A stretch of DNA of 64,000 nucleotides from Propionibacteriaceae bacterium (GTDB taxonomy: Bacteria > Actinomycetota > Actinomycetes > Propionibacteriales > Propionibacteriaceae). The stretch is taken from assembly GCA_009780915.1 (NCBI GenBank), contig WQZD01000006.1, forward strand, positions 45,943 through 109,942, in the 5' to 3' direction. A model generated the notes under the pieces. The model worked only from the letters and a program-made list of their open reading frames with translations. It was not told the DNA's origin and ran no database searches. A program made the position numbers and the translations under genes. Shown piece by piece: positions 61,756 through 64,000 of the stretch (the stretch's first letter is position 1; the number at the start of each line of letters is the position of its first letter).

Positions 61756-63447
61756 GTGAAGAAGATTCTTCCACTTGTCGCTGGAGCTCTGGTGCTGGCC
61801 ATGGGCCTGACCGGGTGCAGCACGAACTCTCAAGACAACAACAAGGGGGGCAACACCGCGCTTGGTGCGGCATGGGATGTCAACGAGACCCCCCGCGACA
61901 AAGTCAAGGATGGCGGTGAATTCCACGGGTCCTTCGGGTCCGAGATCCAGACCTGGAACCTGAACACGTCCATGGGCAACAACCAAGAGATGAAGATGAT
62001 GCAGTCGCCTCTCTCGGAGTACTGGTACCTGGAAGACGGCTCCGGCAACCACACCATGAACAAGAACTTCCTCGACTCCGTCACAGACGAGATGGTCGAC
62101 GGCAAGCTGGTCATCACCATGAAGATCAACCAGAAGGCCACGTGGAACGATGGCACCCCCATCTCCGCTGACGACTGGATCGCCACCGTCGCCGCGCTGA
62201 ACGGCGAGGACGAGGACTTCTCCGTGGCCTCCTCCGACGGCTGGGACCAGATCGAGTCCGTGACCCAGGGCGAGACCCCCCAGGACGTCATCGTGACCTT
62301 CAAGGAGGCGTTCCCCGACTGGATCAACGTGATCATGAACGGCCCGATGCGCGCGGAGTCCTGCAAGGACGCCGACACCTTCAACGACGGCTGGGCTGAG
62401 TACAACAACGCGTGGTACGCCGGACCGTACGTCGTCACCAACTTCGTGAAGTCCTCCAACACCGTCACCATGGAGCGCAACCCCAACTGGTGGGGCGACA
62501 AGGGCAAGCTCGACACCATCATCTTCAAGTACGTCTCTGACGACCAGACGGCGACCGCCTTCGCGAACGGCGAGCTCGACTTCATCGACATCGGTCCCGA
62601 CCCGAACCGTTACGCTCAGGCCGTTGGCACCCCCGGCACGGTCATCCGTCAGTCCGGTGGCCCGAACTACCGTCACTTCACCTTCAACTCGGCATCCCCG
62701 GTCCTCTCCGACGTCGCCGTGCGTCAGGCCATCGTGATGGGCCTCGACCGCGACGCCATCGCCGAGTCCGACCTGGCCGGCCTGCCGATCAACCTGGAAG
62801 ACGCTCGCAAGAACTCCAACCTGTACATGCAGGGCCAGGAGGGCTACGTCGACTTGGCTGAGAAGACCGGTATCAAGTACAACCCCGAAGGCGCCAAGGC
62901 CAAGCTCGAAGAGGCTGGCTACACCATGGGTGCCGACGGCTACTACGCCAAGGACGGCCAGACCCTGACCGTGCGTTTCGCGGTCCTGACCGGTGTGTCC
63001 ACCTCTGAGAACGAGGGCCAGCTGGCCCAGTCCCAGTTGAAGAAGATCGGCGTCAACATCGAACTGCAGCCCATCAACACCGCCACCGACTGGCCCGGCG
63101 TGTTGGTGAAGCACAACTTCGACATCATCGCCTTCTCCTGGATGGGCACCGCCTTCCCGCTGGCCAACATCGGGCAGCTCTTCGGGGCCGGCTCGGCGTC
63201 CAACTACGCGCAGCTGACCACGGATGCCGTCCAAGAGTTGGAGCCCAAGGTCTCCACCGAGATCGACCCGGCCAAGCGCATGGAGCTCGCCCAGCAGATC
63301 GACGAGGCCCTGTGGACCAACGTCCACACCCTGCCGTTGTACCAGCGTCCGGCTCTCGCCGGCGTGCGCGCCGACCTGGCGAACATCGGCTCCTTCGGCC
63401 TGGCTCAGATTCCTCTGAACTGGGAGAACGTCGGATACGTCGCCTGA
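61756..63447 (+). CDS. Oligopeptide-type extracellular substrate-binding lipoprotein
   Basis: 563 residues of the DppA/OppA family. Signal peptide with lipobox LTGC (Cys21), a Ser/Asn/Gly linker, then the SBP_bac_5 fold: WNDGTPISADDWIATVAALNG, NPNWWGDKGKLDTIIFKYVSDDQTATAFANGELDFIDIGP and VAVRQAIVMGLDRDAI. Start GTG 61756 has GGAG at 61747-61750. Codon use is strongly biased (Phe TTC, Lys AAG), fitting high expression. A strong terminator follows at 63465. Confidence 0.93.
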   Translation: MKKILPLVAGALVLAMGLTGCSTNSQDNNKGGNTALGAAWDVNETPRDKVKDGGEFHGSFGSEIQTWNLNTSMGNNQEMKMMQSPLSEYWYLEDGSGNHTMNKNFLDSVTDEMVDGKLVITMKINQKATWNDGTPISADDWIATVAALNGEDEDFSVASSDGWDQIESVTQGETPQDVIVTFKEAFPDWINVIMNGPMRAESCKDADTFNDGWAEYNNAWYAGPYVVTNFVKSSNTVTMERNPNWWGDKGKLDTIIFKYVSDDQTATAFANGELDFIDIGPDPNRYAQAVGTPGTVIRQSGGPNYRHFTFNSASPVLSDVAVRQAIVMGLDRDAIAESDLAGLPINLEDARKNSNLYMQGQEGYVDLAEKTGIKYNPEGAKAKLEEAGYTMGADGYYAKDGQTLTVRFAVLTGVSTSENEGQLAQSQLKKIGVNIELQPINTATDWPGVLVKHNFDIIAFSWMGTAFPLANIGQLFGAGSASNYAQLTTDAVQELEPKVSTEIDPAKRMELAQQIDEALWTNVHTLPLYQRPALAGVRADLANIGSFGLAQIPLNWENVGYVA

Positions 63448-63464
63448 GGGTGAATAACTGATCG

Positions 63465-63498
63465 CATCGGGGTCCTGCCATAAGGCAGGGCCCCGATG
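63465..63498 (+). terminator. Terminator of the importer operon
   Basis: CATCGGGGTCCTGCC (63465-63479) and GGCAGGGCCCCGATG (63484-63498): 15-bp stem with one G-U pair and an ATAA loop, followed by TCGTTTGTG. Confidence 0.85.
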
Positions 63499-63500
63499 TC

Positions 63501-63880
63501 GTTTGTGGGTGTTGGGGGGGCGTGTCGGTGCTCTCCTGGGTGTTGGGGTCGTGTCGGTGCTCTCCTGGGTGTTGGGGGCGCGAACTGTTCTTTTTCATGG
63601 GGAAATGCACGGTTCGCGCCCCCCGGATTTTCGTGGGGGCGTGAACCGTGGTTTTTGACGGTGTGTGCACGGTTTTTGCACGGTTCGTGCCCCCGTGGTG
63701 ATAGCGGGGCGCGCCGACTCGGAAGTCCAGCCAAGCCGAGGGTCTGGGACGGGGATGATGAGGTATGGCTGGCCTTCCGGCCCGGATCCGCGATCGTTGA
63801 GGGGGCGGCTGGGGTCGTGTTCCCGCTCCCCTGTGTGTTGGGGGCACGAGCCGTGGTTCCCTGTGTGTTGGGGGCGCGTG
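63501..63880. repeat. REP-like repeat block, related to 11702-12060
   Basis: After two to three ~30-bp tandem copies of GGTGTTGGGGTCGTGTCGG (about 63508-63573), a diverged copy of the 11702 unit runs from 63574 to about 63695 (GGGGGCGCGAACTGTTC, then CACGGTTCGCGCCCC, then GTGGGGGCGTGAACCGTGG, then CACGGTTCGTGCCCC). Two more GTGTTGGGGGC(A/G)CG half-units follow at about 63834-63880. No gene is supported here; frames are translations of the repeats. Confidence 0.8.
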
Positions 63881-63884
63881 TCAG

Positions 63885-63929
63885 CGACGGTTGAAAAGTG
63901 AGCCGTTTTCGACGGTTGAAAAGTGAGCC
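63885..63929. repeat. Two 20-bp direct repeats, possible insertion-sequence end
   Basis: CGACGGTTGAAAAGTGAGCC occurs at 63885-63904 and again at 63910-63929 (25 bp apart). Multiple short direct repeats at an end are typical of IS21-family elements, which would then lie to the right of the window. The element itself is not visible, so this is only a suggestion. Confidence 0.45.
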
Positions 63930-64000
63930 ACTTTGTCGTTCTCATTGTGCACCCTGTTCGGCTTGGATGGAAGGCAGGGTGGTGATTTGGGTGTGTCGTA

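Noticed and set aside
63595..63945. Short frames on both strands in the final 500 bp
   Set aside because: Translations of the second REP-like block, with no start signals.

Overview
The window is GC-rich actinobacterial DNA, most like a Propionibacteriales member. Signs of this are the guaB/guaB3 pair, an MgtA-type mannosyltransferase, many -10 boxes lying only 6-8 nt before a start codon (leaderless mRNAs), and a metabolism built around menaquinone, glycerol-3-phosphate and C4 acyl-CoA. No rRNA, tRNA or CRISPR array was seen.

Layout. 1-2651 (minus strand): a ParA/MinD-like ATPase with a MauE/DoxX-type membrane protein and a membrane-anchored DsbA-like protein. 3061-19664: a large [NiFe]-hydrogenase locus. 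It holds the structural genes hyaABCD, a divergent second large-subunit-like protein, two HypA, two HypC, HypB, HypF, HypE, HypD, a NiCoT nickel permease and a complete Tat translocase (tatA, tatB, tatC). A block of REP-like repeats (11702-12060) splits it. 19694-25224: a glycosyltransferase and two ABC-2 exporters. 25392-28201: the t6A operon tsaE-tsaB-rimI-tsaD. 28243-33155: a flavin reductase-like protein, isochorismate synthase, a geranylgeranyl-reductase-family flavoprotein and guaB. 33305-37462: guaB3 lies between two lower-GC segments, one with a broken secreted serine protease and one with an AAA/DUF4143 ATPase preceded by 22-bp tandem repeats. 37473-41834: anaerobic glycerol-3-phosphate dehydrogenase glpABC. 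42123-50971: a full C4 beta-oxidation (or reverse) set: CoA-transferase, acyl-CoA dehydrogenase, EtfBA, FixC, FixX, thiolase, crotonase and 3-hydroxybutyryl-CoA dehydrogenase. 51046-57373 (minus strand): valS, a sigma-factor-like membrane fusion, a DsbA-like protein and an unknown anchored protein. 57673-63447: an oligopeptide-type ABC importer. 63501-64000: REP-like repeats again, plus short direct repeats resembling a transposon end.

How the genes fit together (inference): H2 (hydrogenase via cytochrome b), glycerol-3-phosphate (GlpABC) and butyryl-CoA (ETF to FixCX) would all feed electrons to the menaquinone pool, and two genes here belong to menaquinone metabolism. The Tat genes lie where the Tat-dependent hydrogenase is made. 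The most unusual items are: a hydrogenase cytochrome b whose N-terminal ~170 residues resemble the nucleotide-binding domain of a P-type ATPase; an orphan hydrogenase large-subunit homologue without the C-terminal His; a small ORF translationally coupled to hypE; and a sigma/zinc-motif/transmembrane/extracellular fusion.
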